Assembly: GCF_021497505.1 (NCBI RefSeq)
Contig: NZ_CP069349.1
Span: 1,827,001 to 1,891,000, forward strand
Source of the DNA: Turicibacter sp. TJ11
GTDB taxonomy: Bacteria; Bacillota_I; Bacilli_A; MOL361; Turicibacteraceae
Length of the DNA: 64,000 nt
Direction: 5' to 3'
Of the stretch, positions 48,299 through 57,930 are shown in pieces. Made by a program: the position numbers and the translations under genes. Below the pieces are notes generated by a model. That model had not been told where the DNA came from, did no database searches, and saw nothing but the letters and a program-made list of their open reading frames with translations. Every line of letters begins with the position of its first letter. The first letter of the stretch is position 1.

Positions 48299-48327
48299 TT
48301 GACTCTCTAATCTAAATGTAGTATTAT
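48299..48327 (+). promoter_or_regulatory. Cold-shock gene promoter
   Basis: TTGACT (48299-48304), 17 bases, TATTAT (48322-48327). The start near 48334 would leave a 5' leader of about 140 bases, as is usual for cold-inducible csp mRNAs. Confidence 0.75.
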
Positions 48328-48472
48328 AGTTATATACATTATTGTTTATAAATTTTAAAGATCATGGTTTCACATGTTATTAGAGATTATATACAAGCTA
48401 AATGTAATCTGTAATAATACGTGAAATTTTTTTTACCTTCATTACAGAAATAAAACATATCAGGAGGTAGTT

Positions 48473-48676
48473 ATGATGACTACAGGTACAGTTAAATGGT
48501 TTAATTCAGAAAAAGGTTTCGGATTCATCACGGAAGACGGAGGAAACGATGTATTCGCTCACTTCTCAGCAATCGCTGGAGAGGGATTCAAATCGTTAGA
48601 AGAAGGACAAAAGGTTTCTTTTAACATCGTTGAAGGAGCTCGTGGAGCACAAGCGAGTAATATCGTTACATTATAA
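48473..48676 (+). CDS. Cold-shock protein (CspA/CspB family)
   Basis: The 67-residue five-stranded barrel has both RNA-binding motifs: [15 protein letters not shown] and [10 protein letters not shown]. It binds single-stranded RNA and acts as an RNA chaperone. It has a strong AGGAGG site, its own promoter and a long leader. Confidence 0.97.
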   Translation: MMTTGTVKWFNSEKGFGFITEDGGNDVFAHFSAIAGEGFKSLEEGQKVSFNIVEGARGAQASNIVTL

Positions 48677-48690
48677 TTTTTTTAAAATCA

Positions 48691-48715
48691 AAAGAAGGGA
48701 TAACCTTTCTTTTTT
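48691..48715 (+). terminator. Terminator of the cold-shock gene
   Basis: AAAGAAGG-GATAA-CCTTTCTTT with one bulge, then a long T run. Confidence 0.65.
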
Positions 48716-48717
48716 TT

Positions 48718-48748
48718 AGTTTCAGTTAATTTTTGATTAACTGAAACT
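48718..48748. repeat. Perfect 12-bp inverted repeat after the csp terminator
   Basis: AGTTTCAGTTAA and TTAACTGAAACT around seven bases. No T run follows, so it is not a standard terminator. Confidence 0.6.
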
Positions 48749-48870
48749 TCATCAAAAACTCGAAGTGAAAATCAGAAGGATAAAAAATCAAAAAAAGTTT
48801 TGATTATTAAACAAGTATAAAGTTAATGCTTTTATTAAATATCAAACTTCTTCTAAAATAGCAACTATAA

Positions 48871-48895
48871 AAAAGAGAGGCATCACCTCTCTTTT
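48871..48895 (-). terminator. Terminator after dxs
   Basis: AAAAGAGAGG-CATCA-CCTCTCTTTT next to the dxs stop. Confidence 0.8.
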
Positions 48896-48899
48896 AAAA

Positions 48900-50657
48900 T
48901 CAATCTAAATGTTTCTTAATATCTTCTACTATCAAATCTACTCGTAATCGATAACGTTCATATAATTCATCCACATTCACACGATCCGTAAACTCTTTAT
49001 TAGCTCCATAATTTAAAACTCTCATTGATTTATCAGCATAGAATCTTGAAATTTTTTCTCCAAATCCACCATCAAGTATGCCATCTTCTAATGTGATAAC
49101 TAATTGATGATCGACTAATAAGTTAGTAAGTAATGATTCATCAATACCGCTAGCAAAACGTGGATTAATTAATGTTGCATCTAATCCTATCTGATCCTTT
49201 ACCGTTTTTAAAACTTTTTCTCCTAGTTGATAAAATGAACCTAGTGCTAAAATAGCTACTTTATACCCTTTTTCTACTAGTTGATATTGATTAATATCAT
49301 CAAATGGAGGCTTAATTGATTCAGTAGTTGATACCACTCGATTTGGAACTCTAATCACAACAGGATGTTCATTTTGTTCTAGTCCCCAATCCACCATCGC
49401 TAAATACTCTTCTTTTGTTGTCGGAGCAAGGTAGACAATGTTTGGAATATTTGAAACAAGTGAAATATCAAATACACCTAAATGAGTCACATCTGTTCCA
49501 GAAATTCCTCCATTAAAGATTAAAATGACTGCTGGATGATTATTAATCGCTAAATCTTGAGATAATTGATCATAGGTTCGTTGAATAAATGAACTATGAA
49601 AACCAACCACAGGTTTCATTCCTTGTGAAGCTAATCCTGAAGCGAGAGCAATCGCATGTTCTTCAGCGATTCCAACATCTATCAATTGATCTCCGTACCC
49701 TTCCCTAACGTGACTAGGTCCAAAAATTCCCGGAGTTCCTGCTGTAATTGCCACTACTTTAGCATCCAATTTTGCTTTCTCAATCAAAAATTTACTCGTG
49801 ATTTGTACATAATTTTCTGAGGAAGGCTTATGAAGTAGTTCGCCACTTTCTAAATCAAATGGACCAGTATAGTGAAAAGCTTCTTTATTTATTTCTGCTG
49901 GCTTATAACCTTTTCCCTTTACAGTTGACATATGAATGACAACAGGATGGTTCGTATCCTTTACTTTTGAAAAAACATCAATTAACGCGACAAGATCATG
50001 ACCGTCTTCAATATAGTGATAATCAAATCCTAATGCTTTGAAAAAATTCGTTTCACATTCACCTTTACTTCGGCGAAGTTCGGCTAAATTCTGATAAAGT
50101 CCTCCATAATTAACTGAAATCGACATCTCATTATCATTTACTAAAATAATCATATTTTTACCAGAAGCTGCAGCATTATTTAACCCTTCGTATGCTTCTC
50201 CTCCGCTTAACGATCCATCTCCAATGACTGCAATAATATTTTCTTTAGTTCCTTTAATATCACGAGCCTTAGCTAATCCACAAGCTAAACTAATTGACGT
50301 CGATGTATGACCAATCGTAAAAAAATCATGTTCACTTTCTTTCGGTGAGGTGTATCCTGTAATTGATCGATACTGGTCTGGATCAATGAATCCATGTTTA
50401 CGTCCCGTTAAAATTTTATGTGGATAACATTGGTGAGACACATCATAGACAATTTTATCCACAGGTGAATTAAAGACATAATGTAAAGCAATAGTTGCTT
50501 CCACCATTCCAAGATTAGGACCAAAATGCCCTCCTACTTGACTCACTTTATTAATAATAACTTCTCTTATTTCATCAGCTAATACGATTAACTCATCTTG
50601 AGTCAATTTTTTTAAATCTTCAGGTGAATTAACTTTATTTAAAACATTCATCCCCAT
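48900..50657 (-). CDS. dxs: 1-deoxy-D-xylulose-5-phosphate synthase
   Basis: The 585-residue thiamine-diphosphate enzyme starts the MEP route to isoprenoids from pyruvate and glyceraldehyde-3-phosphate. The cofactor motif GDGSLSGGEAYEGLNNAA, the N-terminal GGHFGPNLG, and the transketolase C-domain are present. It is 35-50 residues shorter than the E. coli form. Single gene; other MEP genes are not in the window. Confidence 0.93.
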   Translation of the reverse strand: MGMNVLNKVNSPEDLKKLTQDELIVLADEIREVIINKVSQVGGHFGPNLGMVEATIALHYVFNSPVDKIVYDVSHQCYPHKILTGRKHGFIDPDQYRSITGYTSPKESEHDFFTIGHTSTSISLACGLAKARDIKGTKENIIAVIGDGSLSGGEAYEGLNNAAASGKNMIILVNDNEMSISVNYGGLYQNLAELRRSKGECETNFFKALGFDYHYIEDGHDLVALIDVFSKVKDTNHPVVIHMSTVKGKGYKPAEINKEAFHYTGPFDLESGELLHKPSSENYVQITSKFLIEKAKLDAKVVAITAGTPGIFGPSHVREGYGDQLIDVGIAEEHAIALASGLASQGMKPVVGFHSSFIQRTYDQLSQDLAINNHPAVILIFNGGISGTDVTHLGVFDISLVSNIPNIVYLAPTTKEEYLAMVDWGLEQNEHPVVIRVPNRVVSTTESIKPPFDDINQYQLVEKGYKVAILALGSFYQLGEKVLKTVKDQIGLDATLINPRFASGIDESLLTNLLVDHQLVITLEDGILDGGFGEKISRFYADKSMRVLNYGANKEFTDRVNVDELYERYRLRVDLIVEDIKKHLD

Positions 50658-50978
50658 TCAAACCTCCTCCTAAATTTTTATTAAGTGACTAACTTCATTT
50701 ATTTTAATTCCTATACTTTAGTATATCTGTTAAAGTAAACTCTAATACAAGCTCAAAGTTTAACAGCTTTTGTTTAATAATGTCGAAAACTTTCTTACTA
50801 ACTTTTAGTGAACATTATTTCTTCTTTAAGACATAGTATATCACTTTTTCATGAGAACAAGTGCTTCTTAAAAACAGAAAATGACTAATCACAAAAATGA
50901 ACTCAAGAAAAACTAATGACATTTTATATTTCATCATATGTTATCCTTTGTTTTTAAAAAAATCTATCTTAAATAAAA
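50658..50978. other. Intergenic region upstream of dxs
   Basis: AT-rich, no frame or RNA motif seen. It should contain the dxs promoter. Confidence 0.35.
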
Positions 50979-51010
50979 AATCTTAGTCATAAATCGACTA
51001 AGATCTTTTT
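50979..51010 (-). terminator. Terminator after guaA
   Basis: AATCTTAGTC and GACTAAGATC/T pair around ATAAATC near the guaA stop. Confidence 0.75.
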
Positions 51011-51015
51011 ATTTA

Positions 51016-52551
51016 CTATTCCCACTCGATAGTTGCAGGCGGTTTTGATGTAATATCATACACGACGCGATTAACGTGTGGAACTTCATTGACGATGCGA
51101 ACTGAAATTTTCTCTAATACTTCAAATGGGATACGCGCCCAATCAGAAGTCATTCCATCGATAGACGTTACAGCACGAACAACGACTGTGTAATCATACG
51201 TACGCTCATCCCCCATAACCCCTACTGATTTGATGTTTGGTAATGCAGTGAAGTATTGCCATACATCACGCTCAAGTCCAGCTTTTTTAATTTCTTCACG
51301 TAAGATGAAATCAGATTCACGAACAATGTGTAATTTTTCTTCTGTGACTTCACCAAGTACACGAATTCCAAGTCCTGGTCCTGGGAATGGTTGACGGAAG
51401 ACGATTTCTTCAGGTAATCCAAGTTCTAATCCTAATTGACGAACTTCGTCTTTGAATAATGTATTTAATGGCTCGATTAATTCGAACTCCATATCTTCTG
51501 GTAATCCACCTACGTTGTGGTGAGATTTAATGGTTTGAGCTGTATCAGTCCCAGACTCAATAATATCTGTATAAAGTGTTCCTTGTGCTAAGAACTTCAT
51601 GTCTTTTAACTTAGATGATTCTTCATCAAAGCAGTAAACGAATTCGTTTCCGATAATTTTACGTTTTTGTTCTGGATCAGAAACTCCTTTTAATTTACTT
51701 AAGAAGCGTTCTTGTGCATCAATTTTGATGAAGTTCATATTGAATTTTCCATCAAAAGTTTCAACAACACTTTCTGCTTCTCCTTTACGAAGTAATCCAT
51801 GATCAACGAACATACATGTTAATTGATCTCCAATGGCACGGTGAATTAAAGCAGCAACAACTGATGAATCGACTCCTCCACTTAACGCACATAATACGTT
51901 ATCGTTTCCTACTTGTGCACGGATTTTTTCTACTTGATCTTCAATGAAGTTTTTCATTGACCAGTTCGCCTCAGCTTGACATACGTTGAAGATAAAGTTA
52001 CGTAATAATTCTGTACCATGTACTGAGTGTTGGACTTCAGGATGGAATTGAACTAAATAGATATTACGTTCTTCACAAGATGCTGCCGCAACTGGGCAAG
52101 ATTCACTACTTGCATCTACAACAAATCCTTCAGGTAATTTTGTTACATGATATCCATGACTCATCCATACGACTTGTTCTTCTGGTGTTCCTTCGAATAA
52201 CTTACTATTATTTTTAATTTTAATTTCAGCTTTTCCATATTCACGTTGCTCTGCACGCTCAACTGTTCCACCATGCATATGAGTTGTTAATTGCATCCCA
52301 TAGCAGATTCCTAGGATCGGTAATCCTAAATTAAAAATTTCAGGATCTACGGTAAATGCCCCTTCTTGTGTAACACTATTTGGGCTTCCACTGAAGATAA
52401 TTCCTTTTACATTAGACATTTTTTTGATTTCTTCGGCCTTTAACTTATGCGATTTTAATTCGCTGTACACTCCAAATTCACGAATACGTCGTGCGATTAA
52501 TTGATTGTACTGACTTCCAAAGTCAAGAACAATAACTTGATCGTGATGCAT
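51016..52551 (-). CDS. guaA: GMP synthase (glutamine-hydrolysing)
   Basis: About 511 residues from ATG 52551 behind AAGAGGTG; GTG 52560 is an alternative. The class I glutaminase domain has GICYGMQL and QFHPEVQHS; the ATP pyrophosphatase domain has [14 protein letters not shown]; the C-terminal dimer domain ends TIEWE. It converts XMP to GMP. It follows the purine permease but has its own promoter. Confidence 0.98.
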   Translation of the reverse strand: MHHDQVIVLDFGSQYNQLIARRIREFGVYSELKSHKLKAEEIKKMSNVKGIIFSGSPNSVTQEGAFTVDPEIFNLGLPILGICYGMQLTTHMHGGTVERAEQREYGKAEIKIKNNSKLFEGTPEEQVVWMSHGYHVTKLPEGFVVDASSESCPVAAASCEERNIYLVQFHPEVQHSVHGTELLRNFIFNVCQAEANWSMKNFIEDQVEKIRAQVGNDNVLCALSGGVDSSVVAALIHRAIGDQLTCMFVDHGLLRKGEAESVVETFDGKFNMNFIKIDAQERFLSKLKGVSDPEQKRKIIGNEFVYCFDEESSKLKDMKFLAQGTLYTDIIESGTDTAQTIKSHHNVGGLPEDMEFELIEPLNTLFKDEVRQLGLELGLPEEIVFRQPFPGPGLGIRVLGEVTEEKLHIVRESDFILREEIKKAGLERDVWQYFTALPNIKSVGVMGDERTYDYTVVVRAVTSIDGMTSDWARIPFEVLEKISVRIVNEVPHVNRVVYDITSKPPATIEWE

Positions 52552-52627
52552 GTCTTTCACCTCTTTTTACTAGTATGACTTTTGCAACAAGAAATTATAG
52601 GAATCTACTAAAATTTCCCTTATAGCG

Positions 52628-52657
52628 ATTATATATTAAAAAATGAACGTTTGTCAT
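52628..52657 (-). promoter_or_regulatory. Possible guaA promoter
   Basis: On the minus strand ATGACA, 18 bases, TATAAT (52633-52628). The -35 lies inside the terminator hairpin of the upstream gene. Confidence 0.6.
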
Positions 52658-52685
52658 TAATATTATGACAAAATGTTCATTTTTC
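52638..52685 (-). terminator. Terminator after the purine permease
   Basis: Long stem: AAAAATGAAC..TTTGTCAT with ATGACAAA..GTTCATTTTT, one internal mismatch. Six Ts follow on the minus strand. Confidence 0.75.
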
Positions 52686-52761
52686 AAACTAATTATGACA
52701 CGATAATCATTTCAGATATTATTTAAATACTGAACGAAACGATTAGCTTTAAACTACAAAA

Positions 52762-54057
52762 TTAAAGAAATAAGAAATGAGCTAAGAAGATAACGGCTAA
52801 GAACCACATGACTGGATGAACTTCTTTATGGCGACGTGCTGCAACCATCATAATTGCATATAGCAAGAATCCTGCTGCAATACCTTCTGCGATTGAATAT
52901 CCTAATACCATCATGATAATCGTAATAAAGGCTGGAATTGAAGTCTCTAAATTCTTCCACTCAATGTCTCCTAAAGAAGATGCCATTAAGATTCCAACAG
53001 TAATTAAAGCTGGCGCTGTCACTGCTGATGTCACAACTGATAATAATCCTGAACAGAATAACATGAATAAGAAACATACAGCTGTAAATACTGATGCTAA
53101 TCCTGTACGTCCTCCAGCTTCAACTCCAGTTAAAGACTCAACAAAAGAAGTTGTTGAAGATGTTCCTAATACTGAACCAATAACTGTCGCTGTTGAGTCT
53201 GCTAATAAAGCACGATCTCCATCAACTAAGTGACCTTTATCATCAACAAGTCCTGCTCGAGAACCAACAGCCATTAATGTTCCAGCCGTATCAAAGAAAT
53301 CAACAAATAAGAAAGAGAAAATAACTGGAATCATTTTAGCTGTGAAAACAGTTGGTAATGCTTCAAATAATGCTCCAAACGTTGGTTTTAAAGATGGAAT
53401 TGGTGCGAAAATACTTTCTGGTAAACTAACAACACCTAAAAACATTCCAACAACTGCTGTCGCTATCATTCCAATAAAAATAGCAGCCGGTGTTTTTCGA
53501 ACTAATAAAATTAACGTAATAACTAAACCAATAAGTGCGACTAGTACATTTGGATCAGTAAAATCTCCAACTGCAACTAATGTTGCATCATTATTCACAA
53601 TAATTCCAGCATTTTGGAATCCAATAAAAGCAATAAAAAATCCAATTCCTGTTCCTACAGCATGTTTTAATACAGGTGGAATACTGTTAATAATTAACTC
53701 ACGTAATCCTGTAATTGATAAAAGAATGAATAAAATTCCGGAAATAAAGATTCCAGCTAACGCTTGTTGCCAGCTATACCCCATAACTAAAACAACAGTG
53801 TATGCAAAGAACGCATTCATCCCCATCCCTGGTGCTAAAGCAACTGGAAAGTTTGCATATAACCCCATAATTAATGTTCCAATCGCTGCAGCCAAAATAG
53901 TAGCGGTGAATACTGCCCCCGTGTCCATTCCCGCTACTCCAAGTGTATCGGGATTAACAAAAATAATATATGCCATCGATAAAAAGGTTGTTAATCCTGC
54001 GATCAATTCTTTTGAAACCGTTGTACCACGCTCTTCTAGTTTGAAGAATTTATTCAT
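52762..54057 (-). CDS. pbuG: Guanine/hypoxanthine permease (AzgA/PbuG type)
   Basis: A 431-residue NCS2-like transporter with about 12 membrane segments. AGLTTFLSMAYIIFVNP near the start and FLFVDFFDTAGTLMAVG, SSTTSFVESLTGVEAGGRTG are diagnostic of the AzgA group. It imports hypoxanthine and guanine. A guanine riboswitch in the leader agrees with the substrate. Confidence 0.95.
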   Translation of the reverse strand: MNKFFKLEERGTTVSKELIAGLTTFLSMAYIIFVNPDTLGVAGMDTGAVFTATILAAAIGTLIMGLYANFPVALAPGMGMNAFFAYTVVLVMGYSWQQALAGIFISGILFILLSITGLRELIINSIPPVLKHAVGTGIGFFIAFIGFQNAGIIVNNDATLVAVGDFTDPNVLVALIGLVITLILLVRKTPAAIFIGMIATAVVGMFLGVVSLPESIFAPIPSLKPTFGALFEALPTVFTAKMIPVIFSFLFVDFFDTAGTLMAVGSRAGLVDDKGHLVDGDRALLADSTATVIGSVLGTSSTTSFVESLTGVEAGGRTGLASVFTAVCFLFMLFCSGLLSVVTSAVTAPALITVGILMASSLGDIEWKNLETSIPAFITIIMMVLGYSIAEGIAAGFLLYAIMMVAARRHKEVHPVMWFLAVIFLAHFLFL

Positions 54058-54194
54058 ATAGATGACTCCTCCTAATTATTCATTCCTCTCTCACGTTTGT
54101 TCAAACGATTGAAAAGATGATGATCTATCTAAATTCCTACTCCAAATAGTTAGATAAAATGGCCTTCTCATCATCCTCACAATCATCTAAACAA

Positions 54195-54231
54195 AAAGGG
54201 ACTTTCAGTCCATCATACTGAAAGTCCCTAC
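54195..54231 (-). terminator. Terminator of the guanine riboswitch
   Basis: GGGACTTTCAG (54229-54219 on the minus strand) pairs with CTGAAAGTCCC (54208-54198), followed by Ts. Its 5' arm can instead pair with the aptamer. Confidence 0.9.
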
Positions 54232-54282
54232 ATTGGCATCAATAAACGATGTAAGCCCTGGCCTGCTTACATCATATTGCCA

Positions 54283-54350
54283 CCCGTAGTCTACTCATTT
54301 ACGGTGAGTAGGTAGAGACTTTCGGACCATATTTCCGATGATATACGAGA
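54283..54350 (-). promoter_or_regulatory. Guanine riboswitch (purine aptamer)
   Basis: On the minus strand the conserved parts ATATGGTCCGAAAGTCTCTA, CACCGTAAATG and GACTACGGG occur in order. The C in GACTACG (position 74 type) indicates guanine/hypoxanthine rather than adenine. An extra hairpin (GATGTAAGC/GCTTACATC, 54247-54272) stands between aptamer and terminator. Confidence 0.93.
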
Positions 54351-54373
54351 GAAAAGATTAAATTTACTACTTA

Positions 54374-54402
54374 ACTATAAATTCATTTTATGAAAATGTC
54401 AA
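54374..54402 (-). promoter_or_regulatory. Promoter of the riboswitch-pbuG transcript
   Basis: TTGACA (54402-54397), 17 bases, TATAGT (54379-54374) on the minus strand, just before the aptamer. Confidence 0.8.
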
Positions 54403-54530
54403 TGTCATTTACACAAATTATCTACAAAAATTGGATATTTTTTAAAAGAAATGAAAATTATTAATTTATTTTTCATAAAACAGATCTTATTTTATATCAC
54501 AAATCGACCCTATCTCAGACAAAATGACAT

Positions 54531-54562
54531 AAAAAAGCTCGTTTATTTTTTTACGAGCTTTT
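54531..54562 (-). terminator. Terminator after the RDD gene
   Basis: AAAGCTCGT (54534-54542) and ACGAGCTTT (54553-54561) flanked by A/T runs, about 85 bases after the stop. Confidence 0.7.
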
Positions 54563-54644
54563 AAAATCATCAATTATGAAAAATTAATGTTAATTGTAAT
54601 GAGTAACAATATCAAGATGAGAATCATCACGAAATTATTTATCT

Positions 54645-55094
54645 TTATTTAGTGAGGACGACTTTCGTTTTGACAATCATATCTTGTAACGCCTTTAACT
54701 CTTGTTTACGAATTAACTGATATGTTAATAAAATGAGATTGAATAACACAGCAAAACCTGACGTCATCGATGACAGTAAGAATTTTAATAAAAAGTCACG
54801 CTGAAAATATTGTTTAATGGTTAACTCTTTTCCATCTTGTGTGACCTCTTTAATTTTTAAAAGTTTTTTCCCTATCGTTTGTCCTGGCCATTTAATTGGA
54901 ATATAAATAAAATAAATGATTACATAAAATAACTGTAAGGCTAACATCATGATCATTTCAACTAAATTCATTGAATTTCCAATCTCTAAATTGAGTGATG
55001 TGACCATAAACATGAAATTTCCAAAGAAAATTAAAATTAAGATCATCATATCTACTAAAAAGGCCATGATACGTCTTAAAAAAATATCAAACAT
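54645..55094 (-). CDS. RDD-family membrane protein
   Basis: At 149 residues, with three to four membrane segments. The N-terminal R-x-x-A-F-x-V-D pattern (RRIMAFLVDMMIL) and the GQTIGKKLLKIKEVTQDG segment are typical of RDD proteins, whose role is mostly unknown; some act in ion transport. Single gene, divergent from the M42 peptidase. Confidence 0.8.
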   Translation of the reverse strand: MFDIFLRRIMAFLVDMMILILIFFGNFMFMVTSLNLEIGNSMNLVEMIMMLALQLFYVIIYFIYIPIKWPGQTIGKKLLKIKEVTQDGKELTIKQYFQRDFLLKFLLSSMTSGFAVLFNLILLTYQLIRKQELKALQDMIVKTKVVLTK

Positions 55095-55325
55095 TTTTTA
55101 CTTCTTCCTTTCCATTCCTCATCAGATCCACTTTTAGATTAATCATTAACTACTTTTTCATTATACATGAGATAAGAAAGCGTGTAAATTATCGCTAGTT
55201 CACTTCATCTTTCCTTTGTCTTTTCTTTGCTTACCTAGTGTAATTCTTCCATATTATAGTATAATACTTTTAATAGTGAAATCGATGTAGCTATTAAGAA
55301 AATCAAAATGGAAAAGGGGATTTTT

Positions 55326-56366
55326 ATGTTATTTAATGAATCATATTTTTATGAATTAGCAAAAGATATTTTAACGACACCAAGCCCAAGTGGCTATACA
55401 CATCAAGTGATTGAAAAAGTAAAAGCATACGCAGATGATTTAGGTTTGAAAAGTACCAAAACGAACAAAGGAAATCTGATTGTTGAGATTGAAGGGATCG
55501 ATACTAGCAAAACATTAGCTCTATCTGCACACGTCGATACACTTGGATTAATGGTTCGTTCAATTAATAGCGATGGATCGATCAATATCACAACGGTCGG
55601 TGGAAACCAAATGCCAACATTACAAGGGGAATATTGTTGTGTTCATACGCGTGATCAAAAAGCATATACGGGAACGATTTTAAGTGTCTCACCCTCTTCA
55701 CATGTTTATCCTGATTGCCGTCAAAAAGGCCAAACAGAAGACGAACTAGTGATTCGATTAGATGAAATTATTCATAGTAAAGAAGATGTCTTAGCACTTG
55801 GGATTCAAAATGGCGATTTTATTTCTATTGATCCTAAAACAACCATCACGGAAAATGGATTTATTAAATCTCGTCATATTGATGATAAAATCAGTGTTTC
55901 TATTATCTTTACTGTTTTTAAATACTTACTAGAGCAAAATCAAAAACCTCAGCATAACGTAAAATTCATTATTTCAACTTACGAAGAAGTCGGTCATGGA
56001 TCAGCACATCTTCCATGTCACATTGATCGTATGATTGCCATCGATATGGGTTGTATTGGTAAAGATTTATCGTGTACTGAATTTGATGTTTCAATCTGTG
56101 CCAAAGATTCAATGAGTCCATATGATTATGACATGACTTCTGAATTAATTAATTTAGCTAAAAAACACAAACTAAACTATGCCGTTGATATTTATCCATT
56201 TTATAGTTCAGATGCTTCGGCTGCTCTTCGTGCTGGGCATGATATTAAGGCTGCCTTAATTGGCCCTGGTGTTCATGCATCACATGGGGTGGAACGCACA
56301 CATATTGAAGGATGTAAAAATACAATGAAACTCATTTATGCTTATCTAACAGAAGTAACATTTTAA
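55326..56366 (+). CDS. M42-family metallo-aminopeptidase
   Basis: About 346 residues from the ATG at 55326, five bases after AAAAGGGGA. The two-metal site is complete: SAHVDTLGLMV, SRHIDDK, TYEEVGHGSA with the catalytic Glu, DMGCIG, and THIEGCKNT. Members are large cytoplasmic aminopeptidases or, in some lines, cellulase-like or glutamyl peptidases. Substrate not clear. Single gene, convergent with dus. Confidence 0.9.
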   Translation: MLFNESYFYELAKDILTTPSPSGYTHQVIEKVKAYADDLGLKSTKTNKGNLIVEIEGIDTSKTLALSAHVDTLGLMVRSINSDGSINITTVGGNQMPTLQGEYCCVHTRDQKAYTGTILSVSPSSHVYPDCRQKGQTEDELVIRLDEIIHSKEDVLALGIQNGDFISIDPKTTITENGFIKSRHIDDKISVSIIFTVFKYLLEQNQKPQHNVKFIISTYEEVGHGSAHLPCHIDRMIAIDMGCIGKDLSCTEFDVSICAKDSMSPYDYDMTSELINLAKKHKLNYAVDIYPFYSSDASAALRAGHDIKAALIGPGVHASHGVERTHIEGCKNTMKLIYAYLTEVTF

Positions 56367-56374
56367 TTCATAAT

Positions 56375-56399
56375 AAAAAGGAGCTTAACGCTCCTTTTT
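56375..56399. terminator. Bidirectional terminator
   Basis: AAAAAGGAGC-TTAAC-GCTCCTTTTT between the convergent peptidase and dus genes. Confidence 0.85.
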
Positions 56400-56400
56400 A

Positions 56401-57408
56401 TTATTCCATCACTAAACGTGCTGACTTATCTCTATTTAAATAAGCTTGATAACGATTAATAATATCCATCATTTCTTCACGTGTTTTTACTGTCGTTATC
56501 ATACGCTTAACATGAGTTGCTCCCTCTAATCCTTTGATGTACCAAGCCATATGTGATCGCATCTCTAGTAAGGCAACTTTTTCACATTTTAAATCGATTA
56601 AACGATCCATATGATCAACTGCTAATCGTAATTTTTCTTCTGCTGTCGGTTCACCAATTAACTCATCTGTTTTTAAATAATGAACGATTTGTTTCATTAA
56701 CCACGGATTACCTAAAGCAGCACGACCAATCATAATTCCATCGACACCTGATTCTTCTAAAACCTTTTTCGCAAATTCAGGTGAAGTGATATCTCCATTT
56801 CCAATGACAGGAATAGTTTTAATAGCGTCTTTAACATCTTTAATAATGCCCCAATCCGCTTTACCTTCATACATTTGGGAACGAGTACGCCCGTGAACTG
56901 CAATAGCGCTTGCGCCTGCTTGCTCAACTTTAAGTGCATTTTCTACTACATAAATATGCTCTTTGTCCCAACCCGTACGCATTTTAACAGTAACAGGTTT
57001 TTTACAAACATCTACAACACTTGCAACAATGTCATAAATCTTATCTGGCTCTAATAATAAACGAGCTCCCGCTTCATTTTTCGTTACTTTTGGAACCGGA
57101 CATCCCATATTAATATCAATAATATCACAATCACAGTTCGCATCTACATACTTTGCAGCCTCAACAAATGTTTCCTTATCAGCACCAAAAATTTGCATTG
57201 ATAATGGACGTTCAGCTGGATCAACATAAAGCATATCTAATGTTTTTTTGTTTTGATATACAACTGCTTTATCACTAACCATTTCAGCATAAATTAATCC
57301 TGTTCCCATTTCCTTAACAATTGTTCGGAAGGCTGCATTACAAACACCAGCCATTGGCGCTAAAACAACAGGATTATCAATCTCAATCTCACGAATTTTA
57401 AAGCTCAT
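56401..57408 (-). CDS. dusB: tRNA-dihydrouridine synthase (DusB-like)
   Basis: The 335-residue FMN enzyme has VLAPMAGVCNAAFR, the catalytic cysteine in DINMGCPVPKVTKNEAGARL, VKMRTGWD, and the FMN phosphate site VIGNGDITSPE. It reduces uridines in the D-loop of tRNA. Single gene. Confidence 0.95.
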   Translation of the reverse strand: MSFKIREIEIDNPVVLAPMAGVCNAAFRTIVKEMGTGLIYAEMVSDKAVVYQNKKTLDMLYVDPAERPLSMQIFGADKETFVEAAKYVDANCDCDIIDINMGCPVPKVTKNEAGARLLLEPDKIYDIVASVVDVCKKPVTVKMRTGWDKEHIYVVENALKVEQAGASAIAVHGRTRSQMYEGKADWGIIKDVKDAIKTIPVIGNGDITSPEFAKKVLEESGVDGIMIGRAALGNPWLMKQIVHYLKTDELIGEPTAEEKLRLAVDHMDRLIDLKCEKVALLEMRSHMAWYIKGLEGATHVKRMITTVKTREEMMDIINRYQAYLNRDKSARLVME

Positions 57409-57905
57409 CGTTTCACCACTTTCCTTTTAATGTTCACCTATATATAAAACAACCTCTGCCTTTATCTCAATATACTACCTAATTCGTGTCATCCCGTATG
57501 AGAAGACGACTGAATCAAGTACCAATCACCAATAAAGTGATAAATCAAAGTTTTTAACCATGTCATCATCTGCTACGAACTTATCTATTATAGGCGAAAT
57601 CTATTTCATATTTCCAGAATCATCCTAATATTAGAACAAACTAGAATTAAGATAAGTATTTTAGCTCATTAAACTATATATCAATTAAACTTATTTCGAC
57701 ATCAAATCTCAAATCATCATTATACCTTATACCCTTTAAAACTTCAAGTTAAGCGATCATCTACATCATAAAGATATTGCCTCGGTAATATTTTAATTTG
57801 GGTAAACATGATTCATTCCTATCTCTTTGACTTGTGTATCATTACTTCTTATTACTAAATCATCCTATCGTGGCGAACTTCTCTATAAAAGATTCGATGA
57901 AATAA
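57409..57905. other. Long intergenic region without recognised content
   Basis: About 500 bases between dus and the exchanger gene. No frame longer than a few dozen codons, no strong hairpin, no repeat of other parts of the window. It should carry the dus promoter. Confidence 0.4.
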
Positions 57906-57907
57906 AA

Positions 57908-57930
57908 AAAGAGAGATGATTTCTCTCTTA
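57908..57930 (-). terminator. Terminator at the end of the exchanger gene
   Basis: AAGAGAGA-TGAT-TCTCTCTT overlapping the stop codon at 57928. Confidence 0.7.

Noticed and set aside
48211-48303. Frame of about 30 codons from TTG at 48211 (TKYQYASKLELMNKIV) resembling the start of an IS3 OrfA
   Set aside because: Too short, no ribosome site and no further transposase similarity; may be chance.
53342-54061. Long plus-strand frame (239 codons) opposite the purine permease
   Set aside because: Shadow of the pbuG coding strand: Pro/Ala/Ile/Thr-rich low-complexity translation, no family resemblance.
54100-54180. GATGATG..CATCATC pairing in the pbuG leader downstream of the riboswitch terminator
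   Set aside because: Long loop and no T run; no role could be supported.
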